From contig JAENVS010000005.1 of NCBI GenBank assembly GCA_016650445.1, positions 124,001-188,000 on the forward strand: 64,000 nt of DNA, in the 5' to 3' direction. Every line of letters starts with the position of its first letter. The stretch's first letter is position 1. The notes under the pieces are model-generated. The model searched no databases. It was not told the origin of the DNA and saw nothing but the letters and a program-made list of their open reading frames with translations. Source of the DNA: Frankiaceae bacterium. GTDB taxonomy: Bacteria > Actinomycetota > Actinomycetes > Mycobacteriales > SCTD01. Positions 7,937-16,165 of the stretch are shown one piece after another. The position numbers and the translations under genes were made by a program.

Positions 7937-9589
7937 TCAGCCGGCGTCGACGACGGGCAGGCGCAGTGTCGTGCCGTCGTGGTGGATCGTGCGTGGCTGC
8001 ACTTCGAGGGCGGAACCGTCCAGGGAGTCGGCGGTGCCAAGGTTGCGGCCGAAGCGGGGATGTGCGCCGCCGGTCAGCAGAAGTTGCAGGCGGTGCCCTG
8101 CTTGGAAGACGTGCCAGCAGGGATCGAGGGTCAGCGTCAGGACCTGCTCCTGTCCGGCCGGGGTCCTCGCGTCCAGGCGCGTGAAGGCGTCCCCGACGTT
8201 GACGGACCGGCCCTTGGCGTCGACGTCGCAGAGGCGGACGAACAGGTCAGCGTGCGGGTTGGCGGTCGTGAGACGCACCGTCAGCTCTGGGGCCCCCCGC
8301 AGCTCGAGACGCTGCGGCAGCACCTCGCCGGTGAACGCCGCGACGTCCTTGCGGTTGGCGAGCGCCCGGTTGTCCTTGGCGCCTGACAGAGCCGGGTCGA
8401 GTGCTCGGCCGCCGATCGCCGGCGTGGGATCGGCAGGGTCGTAGATGAATGCCGTCGTCCCGGCATCGCTGGTCCCCTCGACCAGGCGCTCGGCCGCCAC
8501 CTGCAGCTCCAGCGTTGACGTGGCTAGCTCGAGATCCTCGAGGTTGCGCCACTCGTCGGCACCCGTGACGAACGCCCGGACCCGGCTGGCGCGGGCGGCG
8601 CCGTCGGCGAAACGGTGGTCGAACCACTCCAATGCCTCGCGCGTCATGTGCGCGGCGGCCTTCGTGGCCGTCTCCATGTGCGTCCAGGGGCCAACGGTCA
8701 GCGAGACGTCGACGGAACGATGACGTAGTGCGTCGTACTGCTCCAGTGTCTGGACGAGGAAGGCATCGCGCCAGCCGCCGATGAGAAGCATCGGGACATC
8801 GCTGTTCTTCAAGCCGTCGGCGAACCGGTACGCGTCCCAGAACGGGTCCTCGGGGTTGTCGTGATCCAGCCAGTCGCGCAGCCAGGGCCCGTTGCCGGCC
8901 AGCGCTGTCTCGATCGCCGGCCGGACGGGAAGCTGCTGGACCAGCTCGGACGTACGGCGGTGCAGCCGGCGCATGCCGGCGGCCTGGCGAAGCGCCCCGC
9001 CCTCCTCCGGTGCGGCCATCGCCTGGGTCCACCCGAGGGTGTCTGTCAGTGTGAAGGCGCCGTCCTTCCAGACCGAACGGAAGAAGTCGTGAGGGCCGAC
9101 GACGACGACGGCCCCGCCGTACTCGTCCGGGGGGTCGCCGAGCAGGGCCCACTGGGCCAGGCCGAGGTAGGACCCGCCGAAGGTTGCCAGCCGCCGGCTG
9201 TACCAGTCCTGCTCGCGCAGCCACTCGACGGTGTCGTGGCCGTCGGCGGCCTCGTTGACCACCGGCTGAAACGCGCCGGTCGAGCCGCTGCGCCCCCGGA
9301 CGCTCTGCACGACGACCTGATATCCCTGCCGCGCGAAGACCCGCGCATGCAGCAGATCCAGCGGAAACCCGCGACCGTAGGGACTGCGGATCAGCACCGT
9401 GGCCTTGGCCTCGGCATCGACGGGTAGGTAGACGTCGGTCTTGAGCAAGTGGCCGTCCCGGGTTGGCACCTGCACCTCGGCGTAACGGAACTCGACCGTC
9501 GCCGGTGGGAGCTTGAGGACGCGCGCGGCCATGCGGTCGAGCAACCGGGCCTTCCAGCCCGGAAGCTTGAGGTCGAGCTCGGGGTTCAT
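7937..9589 (-). CDS. CocE/NonD-family serine hydrolase
   Basis: 550 residues, the usual size of cocaine esterase or X-Pro dipeptidyl-peptidase-like proteins. An alpha/beta hydrolase core comes first (RDGHLLKTDVYLPVD, SPYGRG, QSVRGRSGSTG), with the nucleophile elbow GGSYLG near residue 140. A helical cap and a C-terminal jelly-roll domain (about 350-550) follow. The chosen ATG at 9589 has AAGGA eight bases upstream and lies 11 bases after the binding-protein stop. No secretion signal is seen, so it is probably cytosolic. It would hydrolyse an ester or amide of an imported compound before or after the FAD monooxygenase acts. The family is well recognised; the substrate is unknown. Confidence 0.9.
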   Translation of the reverse strand: MNPELDLKLPGWKARLLDRMAARVLKLPPATVEFRYAEVQVPTRDGHLLKTDVYLPVDAEAKATVLIRSPYGRGFPLDLLHARVFARQGYQVVVQSVRGRSGSTGAFQPVVNEAADGHDTVEWLREQDWYSRRLATFGGSYLGLAQWALLGDPPDEYGGAVVVVGPHDFFRSVWKDGAFTLTDTLGWTQAMAAPEEGGALRQAAGMRRLHRRTSELVQQLPVRPAIETALAGNGPWLRDWLDHDNPEDPFWDAYRFADGLKNSDVPMLLIGGWRDAFLVQTLEQYDALRHRSVDVSLTVGPWTHMETATKAAAHMTREALEWFDHRFADGAARASRVRAFVTGADEWRNLEDLELATSTLELQVAAERLVEGTSDAGTTAFIYDPADPTPAIGGRALDPALSGAKDNRALANRKDVAAFTGEVLPQRLELRGAPELTVRLTTANPHADLFVRLCDVDAKGRSVNVGDAFTRLDARTPAGQEQVLTLTLDPCWHVFQAGHRLQLLLTGGAHPRFGRNLGTADSLDGSALEVQPRTIHHDGTTLRLPVVDAG

Positions 9590-9600
9590 CGTGGGTTCCT

Positions 9601-11118
9601 TCACGCCAGCGCCGCTGGCTTGGTGAGGTAGCGGAAGCACGTGCAGGAGCTCACGTAGCCGAACGGCGCGAACAAGGGTGGTCCGTCGTGCGCGTCTCCG
9701 CCGAGCCGCAGGCGACCGCCGAGAACGTCAACACTTTGGTAGGACGTCATCGCGGCCGCCAGACCGGCGGAGAACGCTGCCGGCTCGTCGCTGCCGCGGG
9801 CGCTGACGAGTGCGGCGTCCAGGATGCCGAACAGGTCGCAGATCTGCAGGAGGAACACGTAGTCGCCCTGGGCGGCGATCGTCTGACCCATGGCCTTCGC
9901 GATGTCCAGGCACCGTTTGATGCCTGCGGTCTGCGTGACGCCGGTGGTGTCCTGCACCGGAATCCACCCCACACCGAACATGCGCTTCTGCGCATCCGCG
10001 CTGTACTGGCTGGCCTGCACCGACGTGGCCGCGATGCTGCTCAGGACGTACGACGGGGAGTACGCCTGGGCCTGCGCCTGGTTCTCGAAGGCCTGCACCG
10101 CCGCCACCTCGAACGACGTCATGAACATGACCCGCGAAACGCCGTCGCTGTTGTAGGGCAGCACCGCCGACCCGACCTGAGCGAAGAAGTTGCCCGCATC
10201 GCTGAACCCGGTAACGCAGTCCACATCCCGGCGCGCGAGCGTCAGTCCGAGCGACCGCGCGAGCGGCACGACGGTCTTCTCGTAGGCGCGGGTGTTGTCC
10301 GGGCAGTCCTCGACGATGACACCGAGCTTCGTCGTCTTGGTGAGCAGGCCCGTCTTCGTCAGACCGCGCAGCTGCGCGGTCGCCCGACGATCGACCGATG
10401 GCGACGCGGTCGTGTAGAGACGCGGATAGCTCTTGAGCGAGCGCTCGTCGGGTGCGCCGTTGCCGACCTCCAGGTTGGTGACGCCCGCCTTGGTCAGGCA
10501 GCCCTCGTAGTTGCCGGAGAAGATGTTGCCGGTCTGGCTCACGACCAGACGCGCGTGGTTGTCCTGGGTGAACTTCGCGCAGGCCGCGGAGAGGTCGTTC
10601 TCGTACGACGCCGACGTCGGGTCGATCGTGTACTCGATGGGTTCGAGCTTGCGGCCGGCCATGCCGCCGTGCTCGTTGTAGTAACGGAGGAAGGCGCGGG
10701 TGAGCTCGGCCGGGTCGACACCGGCGGGACTCTGCGCCCCGGTCGCGCTGGCTGCCGCTGCCGGCGACTTCGCGTCGAGGATGCCGATCTTCAGCGGACC
10801 GGAGGCAGCCGTTCCCGGCGACGACACCGATCCGTCCGGAGCGGTTGGCCCGCCCCCCGTCGTCGTCGTGCTGCCCGGCTGCGGTGCTTGAGCACCCGTG
10901 ACTCCGGTGGAGCCACCTGGCAGCGACGTTGTTCCCTGGCCGGGACTCGTCGCACTCCCGCCGACCGGGCCTGGCGGAGCGGCACCGAGTCCGGAGTTCC
11001 CCTGGTTCGCCTGCGTGCCCTGGGCCGCCTGCTGCTGTGACACCGTCGTGCCGCATGCGCTCGCGGCAGCCAAGGTGGCGACGGCAGTGGCGAGCAGCAG
11101 TCCGCGTCGAAGCGACAT
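9601..11118 (-). CDS. LivK-type substrate-binding lipoprotein
   Basis: 505 residues. An N-terminal hydrophobic signal ends at ASAC (Cys22), a plausible though weak lipobox. A Gly/Ser/Thr/Pro-rich tether (about 23-105) leads to a type-1 periplasmic binding fold (KIGILDAKSP from about 110; FLRYYNEHGGMAGRKLE, typical of LivK-like receptors). The gene starts with ATG at 11118, sharing one base with the upstream TGA (TGATG). It is embedded between catabolic enzymes rather than next to permease genes, and may serve the four-domain transporter about 6 kb downstream in the same run. It shares the long low-complexity tether with the second binding protein at 3421-6060. Confidence 0.85.
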   Translation of the reverse strand: MSLRRGLLLATAVATLAAASACGTTVSQQQAAQGTQANQGNSGLGAAPPGPVGGSATSPGQGTTSLPGGSTGVTGAQAPQPGSTTTTGGGPTAPDGSVSSPGTAASGPLKIGILDAKSPAAAASATGAQSPAGVDPAELTRAFLRYYNEHGGMAGRKLEPIEYTIDPTSASYENDLSAACAKFTQDNHARLVVSQTGNIFSGNYEGCLTKAGVTNLEVGNGAPDERSLKSYPRLYTTASPSVDRRATAQLRGLTKTGLLTKTTKLGVIVEDCPDNTRAYEKTVVPLARSLGLTLARRDVDCVTGFSDAGNFFAQVGSAVLPYNSDGVSRVMFMTSFEVAAVQAFENQAQAQAYSPSYVLSSIAATSVQASQYSADAQKRMFGVGWIPVQDTTGVTQTAGIKRCLDIAKAMGQTIAAQGDYVFLLQICDLFGILDAALVSARGSDEPAAFSAGLAAAMTSYQSVDVLGGRLRLGGDAHDGPPLFAPFGYVSSCTCFRYLTKPAALA

Positions 11119-11990
11119 CAGGCACCCGCCCCGGAAAGGAGGTCGACGAGGTCATCGGAGCCGCGGCCCTGGGCGCACGCCGCGTCGAACAGCTGCGTGG
11201 CCGATGCCGTCACCGGCGCGTCCAGGCCGTGGCCGGCGAGCAGCTCGGCCAGCAGCCGCTGCGGTTCGCGGAGGCCGCCGATGGTGGCCTGAGACGGACC
11301 CGACTCGTCGCCGGCGCGCCTGGTGATCATCCGCCGCAGCATGGTGCTGTCACCCCAGCTAGCAGTGAGCACCTCGGCCGCGACCTCCGGCGCCACGTCG
11401 AGCGCACCGAGCAGGCGCTCCGCTTCCGCCGCGGCGGCGACGTGGCAGGTGACCAGCAGCTGGTTGACCAGCTTGAGCGTCAGGCCGGCGCCGACCGGAC
11501 CGACGCGCAGCAGCCGCGCGGCGTAGGCGTCGATGACGCCGACCGCCTGCGCCAGCGCGCTGTCGCTGCCGCCGGCCATCACGGTGAGCGTTCCGGCGGC
11601 GGCGCCCTCCGGGCCGCCGCTCACCGGCGCGTCGACGAAGCTGGCGCCGCGTGCCTCGAGGGCTTCCGCAACGTGCCGGGCGAGAGTCGGCGAGAACGTG
11701 GCGTGCTCGACGAAGACCTGATCGGGCCGGCTGCCAGCGACGAGTCCGCGCGGTCCGCAGTAGACCTCCTCGACCGCGGCGTCGTGCAGCAGGCATCCCA
11801 GGACGACGTCCGCGGCCTCGGCAAGATCCGCCGGCGAGTCGGCCGAGCGAGCGCCGAGCGCGACGAGCGGCGCCTCCCGCTCGCGCGTTCGGTTGTGAAC
11901 GACGACGTCGTACCCGCGCTCCAACAGGCGGGCGGCCATCCGGCTGCCCATCGCACCCAGCCCGACGAAGCCAACTTTCGGCGCTGTCAT
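11118..11990 (-). CDS. 3-hydroxyisobutyrate-dehydrogenase-family NAD(P) oxidoreductase
   Basis: 290 residues. The Rossmann motif GFVGLGAMGSRMAARLLERG is at the N-terminus, the substrate loop DAPVSGGPEGAAAGTL near 120, and the catalytic-lysine helix GAGLTLKLVNQ near 170. Members oxidise beta-hydroxy acids such as 3-hydroxyisobutyrate, tartronate semialdehyde (GarR/GlxR) or 6-phosphogluconate-like acids. Together with the hydroxypyruvate-isomerase-like gene upstream, a tartronate-semialdehyde-type reaction is possible but not proven. ATG at 11990 overlaps the upstream stop (ATGA). Confidence 0.9.
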   Translation of the reverse strand: MTAPKVGFVGLGAMGSRMAARLLERGYDVVVHNRTREREAPLVALGARSADSPADLAEAADVVLGCLLHDAAVEEVYCGPRGLVAGSRPDQVFVEHATFSPTLARHVAEALEARGASFVDAPVSGGPEGAAAGTLTVMAGGSDSALAQAVGVIDAYAARLLRVGPVGAGLTLKLVNQLLVTCHVAAAAEAERLLGALDVAPEVAAEVLTASWGDSTMLRRMITRRAGDESGPSQATIGGLREPQRLLAELLAGHGLDAPVTASATQLFDAACAQGRGSDDLVDLLSGAGA

Positions 11991-12886
11991 GACGCCGCCA
12001 CGATGGTGTTGCCCGTCTCGCCGAGGCCGGTGATGGACATGCGGATGCGGTCTCCCGGCTGGAGGAAGCGCGGCGGGGTCATCTTGGCGCCGACGCCCGC
12101 CGGTGTACCGGTGATGAGGATGTCCCCCGGCCGCAGCCGGAACACGGCGCTCACGCTCTCGACCAGGCCGGGGATGTCGACAACCATGTCCGAGGTCGAT
12201 CCCTTCTGCCGCAGCTCGTCGTTGACCCACATGCAGATCTCGAGATCCTGCGGGTTGGGGACCTCGTCGGCCGTCAGCAGCCAGGGTCCGCAGGGACTGG
12301 ACCCGTCGAACCCCTTCGCCCGACCCATCTGCAGGTGCATCCACGGCTCGCCCTCAGGCAGGATCAGGTCGCGCGCCGTCATGTCCTGGATGTTCATGTA
12401 GCCGGCGACGTGCGTCATCGCTTGCTCGCGGGTGATGTTGCGACCGCTCCGTCCGATGACCACGGCCATCTCCGCCTCGTAGTCGAGCTCCGAAGTGACG
12501 GCGGGCTTGCCGATGTCGTCGGTCGGCCCCACCAGATTGGTGGTCGGCTTGGGAACGATGATCGGCTCGATCGGCGGCTTCCCGCCGTTCATCCCGGCCA
12601 TCTCCTGGACGTGGCTGTGGAAGTTGCCACCGATCACGATCAGGGTCGGTGGACGCGGGACCGGCGGTCCGAGCCGCGTCGTCGCGACGGCGATGCCTTG
12701 GTCGGCGGAACCAGCGACGTAGCCCTCGAGGTCACTCCGCAGGACGGAGAAGAGCCCGAGGACGGCGTTCATCCCGGCGCCCGAGACGCCGAACTCGGCG
12801 AGCCATGGCTCGAGCGGCACGATCTGGTCGTCGACCAAAGCGCCGGGTTGCTCGCACCCGATCGGGCCGTAGCTGACAAGCCTCAT
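11987..12886 (-). CDS. Fumarylacetoacetate hydrolase (FAH) family protein
   Basis: 299 residues. The C-terminal FAH domain (about 90-299) has the metal-binding acids in ELDYEAEMAVVIG and QDMTARDL, and the closing motif ILITGTPAGVGAKM. The family covers 2-keto-3-deoxy-sugar-acid dehydratases, 2-hydroxyhepta-diene-dioate isomerases, acylpyruvases and oxaloacetate decarboxylases. Next to an IlvD/Edd-type dehydratase, a 2-keto-3-deoxy-acid step (as in non-phosphorylative pentose oxidation) is a natural guess. Next to the FAD monooxygenase, a ring-cleavage-product hydrolase is the alternative. ATG at 12886 overlaps the upstream stop. A second, distinct FAH gene lies at 49103. Confidence 0.9.
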   Translation of the reverse strand: MRLVSYGPIGCEQPGALVDDQIVPLEPWLAEFGVSGAGMNAVLGLFSVLRSDLEGYVAGSADQGIAVATTRLGPPVPRPPTLIVIGGNFHSHVQEMAGMNGGKPPIEPIIVPKPTTNLVGPTDDIGKPAVTSELDYEAEMAVVIGRSGRNITREQAMTHVAGYMNIQDMTARDLILPEGEPWMHLQMGRAKGFDGSSPCGPWLLTADEVPNPQDLEICMWVNDELRQKGSTSDMVVDIPGLVESVSAVFRLRPGDILITGTPAGVGAKMTPPRFLQPGDRIRMSITGLGETGNTIVAAS

Positions 12887-14604
12887 GCGACTCCCTCTGC
12901 TGTCCGTGCGGTCTCGTCGAGGTGGCTGTGCTGCAAGAAGTCGAAATCGCACCCCTCGTGTGCCTGCATCACATGTCGTTGGTGCAGCCACATGTAGCCG
13001 CGACTCTGGGGGAGGTCGCAGACCGTCGCGGCTGTGCCCGCGGACCGGCGCGCGAACTCGTCGTCCTCGACGAGTAGGTCGAGCCGGCCGGCCTCGACGT
13101 CCAGCGAGATCAGGTCGCCATCACGCACAAGCGACAGCGGCCCGCCGACTGCTGCTTCCGGGGCGATGTGCAGGACGATCGTGCCGGCCGCCGTTCCGCT
13201 CATCCGGGCGTCCGAGATCCGCACCATGTCGCGCACGCCCTGAGCCCACAGCCGAACCGGGATCGGGATGGCGCCCGCCTCCGGCATACCAGGGCCGCCG
13301 ACCGGGCCGCAGTTGCGCAGCACGAGCACGCAGGACTCATCCAGGGCGAGGCTCTCGTCGTCGATGCGGTTGCGCATGTCGTCGACCCCGTCGAAGACCA
13401 CGGCCGGCCCGGTGTGACGGAGCAGATGCGGCGAAGCGGCGCTGCACTTGATGACCGCACCGGACGGCGCCAGGCTCCCGTGCAGCACCGCGATCGCCGC
13501 GGATGGTGACTGTGGCATTTCTGACGACGCCAGCGCGCGTGACGGACCAGGCGGTAGCGCGTCGACGACATCGCGCCAACGTCGACCGTCCGCAGTGGGG
13601 TGGCCGAGATCCGTCTGCGCCGACAGCGCGCCCAACGTTGCTGCGACTCCCCCCTCACGGCGAAGGTCGTCAAGGTCGTAGGGACCGTTGGGCTTGACCC
13701 GACCGAGCGTTGGTGTCTCGCGGCCGGCGTCGGCGAGGTCATTGAGCGTCAGGTCGACACCGGCCCGCCCGGCCAGTGTCATGAGGTGGATCGCGGCGTT
13801 GGTCGACCCGCCGAGTGCGCAGACAAGCCGCCACGCGTCGAGCAGCGCCTGTCGCGTCACCAGCCGGCGCGGGCGGACGTCCTCGCGGACCGCTCGTACA
13901 ACGGCGGCACCGGTCAGTCGTGCGAACTCCGCCTGCTCGTCGGACCCGGCGTCTTGGAGACTCGATCCGGGCAGTGCGAGCCCGAGCACCTCGGCGACCA
14001 TCGCGAGGGTGACTGCGGTACCGAGCACGTTGCACACGCCCGGTCCGGGACTCACCCGACCCTCGACGTCGGCCCACGCCTCGTCGTCCAATAGGCCCGC
14101 GCGACGCTCCTCGATGAGCCGCCAGGAGTCGTCGATCGTCAGTGCCCGCCCGCACCACTCGCCGCGGGGACGGATGCCGGCCCCGAGTGAGATCGCTGGC
14201 TTGTCAGCGCTGATTGCGCCCATCAGCTGCGCGGCGACGGTCTTGTCACACCCGTTCAGCAGGACGACACCGTCGATCGGGCTGGCAGTGATCATCTCCT
14301 CGACGTCGATCGACATCAGGTTCCGCAAGAACATCGTCGTAGGCCGTACCAACGCCTCCGACAGCGAGATGGTCGGGAACACCAGGGCCGTGCCACCGGC
14401 CTGTTCGACGCCATGCCGAACGTGCTCGGCGATTCCCTGCAGCGGCAGGTTGCACGGTGTCAGCTCGCTCCAGCTCGAGCAGATGCCGATGATCGGCCGG
14501 CGGCGGACCTGCTCCGCCGTAAGGCCGCCGGACCGCAGAAAGGTCCGGGCCGCGAACCCGGCATCCCCGTCGAGCGCAGCGCTGCTCGGCAACTCGGCAG
14601 TCAT
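12883..14604 (-). CDS. IlvD/Edd-family dehydratase (sugar-acid type)
   Basis: 573 residues, normal for dihydroxy-acid and sugar-acid dehydratases. The three iron-sulfur cysteines are in GICSSWSELTPCN, LNGCDKTVAAQ and GPGVCNVLGTA. The C-terminal catalytic part contains ISDARMSGTAAGTIVLHIAPE. The sequence looks closer to L-arabonate/D-xylonate-type dehydratases than to biosynthetic IlvD, because it reads GVCN where IlvD has SCGG-like residues; this assignment is an inference. The start is ATG at 14604, overlapping the upstream stop. It would remove water from a dihydroxy acid to give a 2-keto-3-deoxy acid, which could pass to the FAH-family enzyme encoded next. Confidence 0.88.
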   Translation of the reverse strand: MTAELPSSAALDGDAGFAARTFLRSGGLTAEQVRRRPIIGICSSWSELTPCNLPLQGIAEHVRHGVEQAGGTALVFPTISLSEALVRPTTMFLRNLMSIDVEEMITASPIDGVVLLNGCDKTVAAQLMGAISADKPAISLGAGIRPRGEWCGRALTIDDSWRLIEERRAGLLDDEAWADVEGRVSPGPGVCNVLGTAVTLAMVAEVLGLALPGSSLQDAGSDEQAEFARLTGAAVVRAVREDVRPRRLVTRQALLDAWRLVCALGGSTNAAIHLMTLAGRAGVDLTLNDLADAGRETPTLGRVKPNGPYDLDDLRREGGVAATLGALSAQTDLGHPTADGRRWRDVVDALPPGPSRALASSEMPQSPSAAIAVLHGSLAPSGAVIKCSAASPHLLRHTGPAVVFDGVDDMRNRIDDESLALDESCVLVLRNCGPVGGPGMPEAGAIPIPVRLWAQGVRDMVRISDARMSGTAAGTIVLHIAPEAAVGGPLSLVRDGDLISLDVEAGRLDLLVEDDEFARRSAGTAATVCDLPQSRGYMWLHQRHVMQAHEGCDFDFLQHSHLDETARTAEGVA

Positions 14605-15407
14605 GTCGCACCCACTGTTTCGATGACCTGCAATGCGGTCAGGTACGCGCGCGCCAAGGAGACTGCGTCCGGGCACGTGGGCACGAACTCACAGCCGATG
14701 CGGCCCTGGTAGCCCGACTTCGCGATCTCGGCTATCAGCGAAGGCCAGGGCAGCGTGCCGGTGCCCGGCTGCGCCCGGCCGGGGAAATCAGCAACCTGCA
14801 CGTGACCGACGTAGGGCAACGCGCGGTCGAAGGCCAGCAGCAGATCCGGCTCCTCCTGGTGCAGGTGATAGGCATCGAAGAGCAGCCGCAACCGATCTGA
14901 TCCGACCTGATCGAGCACCGCGATCGCGTCGTCGAGTCGTCCGAGCAGCGGGGAGCTCCGATCAACGGCGTTGAGCGGCTCGAGGAGCAGCATCGGGTCG
15001 CCGTCGTCCAGGAGGTCCAGCAGCCACTTCAGGTTCTCCCGCAGGCACGCCAGCTGGGCGGCCCGCGTGTGCCCCTCCAGCCGCGCGCCGGCGAGGACGT
15101 TCATCGCGGCCGCACCGGCTAGCCGCCCGAACTCCAGCGTGTCCATGAGGTCGGCCCGCCAGCTCGCAGTGGCTGCCGGGTCGGCGGCGGTGCCGAAGGC
15201 AGGGGCCGCGCCGGCGGGCGTGTTCACCGAGGTCAGTGACAGACCATGTGCAGCCAGAGCCTGCAGCGCATCCGTCCAGTCCTGCCGTTGCGGCGGCGCC
15301 CAGAGCTCGACGCAGGTGAACCCGTCGGCCGCAGCAGCTGCGCAGGCCGCCGCGAACGGACGACTGCCGTAGAGGGCAGGGAGGCTGGCGCTGAGTTCGA
15401 GGACCAT
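14601..15407 (-). CDS. Hydroxypyruvate-isomerase-like TIM-barrel protein
   Basis: 268 residues of the sugar-phosphate isomerase/epimerase (AP-endonuclease-2-like) fold. Visible metal-site segments are LLEPLNAVD (Glu near 147), FDAYHLHQEE (Asp/His near 180), VGHVQVADFPGR and IGCEFVP (second Glu). Hydroxypyruvate isomerase, tagatose 3-epimerase and 2-oxo-tetronate isomerase share this pattern. It is the first gene of the minus-strand run and has 42 bases to the divergent regulator, so the promoter for the whole run should lie there. The substrate is not determined. Confidence 0.85.
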   Translation of the reverse strand: MVLELSASLPALYGSRPFAAACAAAAADGFTCVELWAPPQRQDWTDALQALAAHGLSLTSVNTPAGAAPAFGTAADPAATASWRADLMDTLEFGRLAGAAAMNVLAGARLEGHTRAAQLACLRENLKWLLDLLDDGDPMLLLEPLNAVDRSSPLLGRLDDAIAVLDQVGSDRLRLLFDAYHLHQEEPDLLLAFDRALPYVGHVQVADFPGRAQPGTGTLPWPSLIAEIAKSGYQGRIGCEFVPTCPDAVSLARAYLTALQVIETVGAT

Positions 15408-15421
15408 CTACTCTCTCGTTC

Positions 15422-15444
15422 GTGAGATATCAGAGAGATATCAC
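15422..15444. promoter_or_regulatory. Imperfect palindrome, probable GntR operator
   Basis: A 23-base imperfect palindrome has outer arms GTGA/TCAC and two GATATC cores separated by AGAGA. Sixteen of 22 paired positions match their reverse complement. It lies in the only gap between the divergent catabolic run and the GntR gene, 15 bases after the first codon of the former and five bases before the GTG of the latter. That is where an autoregulating FCD-type repressor would bind. The two GAGATATCA copies also form direct repeats. Confidence 0.55.
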
Positions 15445-15449
15445 CACCC

Positions 15450-16133
15450 GTGGCTAGCGCGGTCAACACAGGTCCGCCCGGGCTGCCGCTCACCGAGCGC
15501 GTGCATGCCCGGCTGCGCGAAGAGATCCTGACCGCCCGCCTGCTGCCGGGCGCCACGATCCTGGAGCCCGAGCTCGCGGCCCGGTTCGGCGTTTCCAAGA
15601 CGCCCGTACGCGAGGCACTGCGCCTGCTGGTGCAGGACGGCTGGGTGCTCGTGCTCCCCCGCCGCGGCTACCTCGTCCGACCGCTGGGCCTGGACGACCT
15701 GCGCGATGTGTTCCAGCTGCGGGAGATGCTCGAGCCCGGGTTCGCCGCCGAGGCTGCGGCGCGGGTAGCTGCCAGTGACGCGCGGATGAATGAGACCGTC
15801 CAACGCCAGCGGCGCGCCAAGAACGACTTGGCTGTCGCACTGCAAGGAGCGGCGGACTTCCACGTGCGCATCGCGGAGATGTCCGGCAACGCTCGCGCGA
15901 CGAAGGTCATCGCCAACCTCGTCGACGAGGTGACCCGGTTGCACTTCCTGCTGCCCAGTCTGGAGAGCCACATCAGCTCAGCCGAGGAGATCGCCGCCCA
16001 CGAGCAGATCGCAAGGGCGATCGCAGCCGGCAACGAGAAGGACGCGGCTCGCGGGATGCGTGACCACCTGACAACCACCCACCGCATCCTCGTCGAGGAG
16101 TTTGCACTCCCCCGACGCGCCTCAGGCGTCTAA
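15450..16133 (+). CDS. GntR/FCD-family transcriptional regulator
   Basis: 227 residues. The winged helix-turn-helix is at about 15-75 (LEPELAARFGVSKTPVREAL, then LLVQDGWV and PRRGYLV). An FCD ligand domain covers about 85-215, with metal-ligand-type residues in the Asp/His-bearing helices (GAADFHVRIAEMSGN, HEQIARAIAAG). FCD regulators usually repress sugar-acid, lactate or aromatic-acid pathways and release DNA on binding the substrate. The start is GTG at 15450; there is little room for a Shine-Dalgarno site, so the transcript may be nearly leaderless. It is divergent from the catabolic run and is followed by the CoA ligase 32 bases downstream. Confidence 0.9.
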   Translation: MASAVNTGPPGLPLTERVHARLREEILTARLLPGATILEPELAARFGVSKTPVREALRLLVQDGWVLVLPRRGYLVRPLGLDDLRDVFQLREMLEPGFAAEAAARVAASDARMNETVQRQRRAKNDLAVALQGAADFHVRIAEMSGNARATKVIANLVDEVTRLHFLLPSLESHISSAEEIAAHEQIARAIAAGNEKDAARGMRDHLTTTHRILVEEFALPRRASGV

Positions 16134-16165
16134 GTCGCAGCCACCACAACAGAGGAGAGCTGGCA

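Noticed and set aside
11991-12344. 118-residue N-terminal extension of the HIBADH-like gene
   Set aside because: It lies inside the FAH gene in another frame, and the ATG at 11990 overlapping the FAH stop starts right before the Rossmann fold.
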